From assembly GCA_018398765.1 (NCBI GenBank), contig JAHBMJ010001576.1, positions 1-26,655 of the forward strand: 26,655 nucleotides of DNA, in the 5' to 3' direction. Positions 26,476-26,655 of this stretch are shown piece after piece. Position 1 is the first letter of the stretch, and each line of letters begins with the position of its first letter. The position numbers and the translations under genes are program-made. Below the pieces are notes generated by a model. That model did not search any database, was not told where the DNA came from, and saw only the letters and a list, made by a program, of their open reading frames with translations. The stretch is from Chromera velia. Its lineage: Eukaryota; Sar; Chromeraceae.

Positions 26476-26655
26476 AAAGAAAAGAAAAGAAAAGAAAAGA
26501 AAGAAAAGAAAAAAAAGAAAGAAAGAAAAGAAAGAAAAGAAAAGAAAAAAAGAAAAGAAAGAAAGAAAAGACAAAAAGAAAAGAAAAAAAGAAAAAAAGA
26601 AAAGAAAAGAAAGAAAGAAAAGAAGAAAAGAAAGAAAGAAAAAAAGAAAAGAAAA
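26325..26655. repeat. GAAA/GAAAA microsatellite running off the window end
   Basis: Begins directly after the stop codon of the three-exon gene and continues to the window edge as AAAG, GGAAA and AAAAG units. If transcribed it would form the proximal 3' UTR. The Phe/Leu/Ser frame on the minus strand is a repeat translation. Confidence 0.95.

Overview
This is a nuclear contig from a eukaryote. It has spliceosomal introns with a very uniform TGCAG acceptor, abundant microsatellites in introns and spacers, mobile-element remnants and AT-rich spacers. The mix of a secreted cysteine-rich repeat protein, a signal-anchored GlcNAc-type glycosyltransferase and a small protein with a possible bipartite (signal plus transit peptide) leader would fit a microalga or alveolate, for example a chromerid. 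That placement is inference; nothing in the window proves it.

Layout. 1-790: a possible 3' end of a plus-strand gene with a good splice acceptor, low confidence. 1177-2815: a candidate inverted-repeat element whose ends are dense in ATAGT/ACTAT motifs, including a 38-bp perfect palindrome, with a large purine then pyrimidine simple-repeat core. 3780-6200: four diverged copies of a roughly 400-bp non-coding repeat. 6365-14154, minus: a multi-exon gene for a secreted protein. It has a signal peptide, several 31-66-nt exons rich in Leu-Pro motifs, then Cys-rich ~95-residue repeats and a Ser/Pro/Thr linker; its introns hold most of the microsatellites. 15300-15688: a MITE-like element with GC-rich hairpins. 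15896-21366: two 256-bp direct repeats with one mismatch enclose about 4.9 kb without convincing coding sequence. A polypurine tract abuts the right copy and TTTAAA flanks the pair, so this looks like a non-autonomous LTR element. 22495-24645, minus: an intronless 716-residue glycosyltransferase of the GlcNAc (PF11397/GT60-like) type with a possible VHL-beta-like domain at its N terminus. 25283-26324, plus: a three-exon gene for a small protein with an N-terminal hydrophobic leader, divergent from the glycosyltransferase. The window ends in more than 300 bp of GAAA/GAAAA repeat.

The genes do not form an operon. The only functional link I can suggest is speculative. The glycosyltransferase belongs to a superfamily that includes the Skp1 hydroxyproline GlcNAc-transferase, and its N-terminal module resembles a hydroxyproline-binding fold. 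The large secreted protein has a Pro/Ser/Thr-rich linker of the kind that is often hydroxylated and glycosylated.
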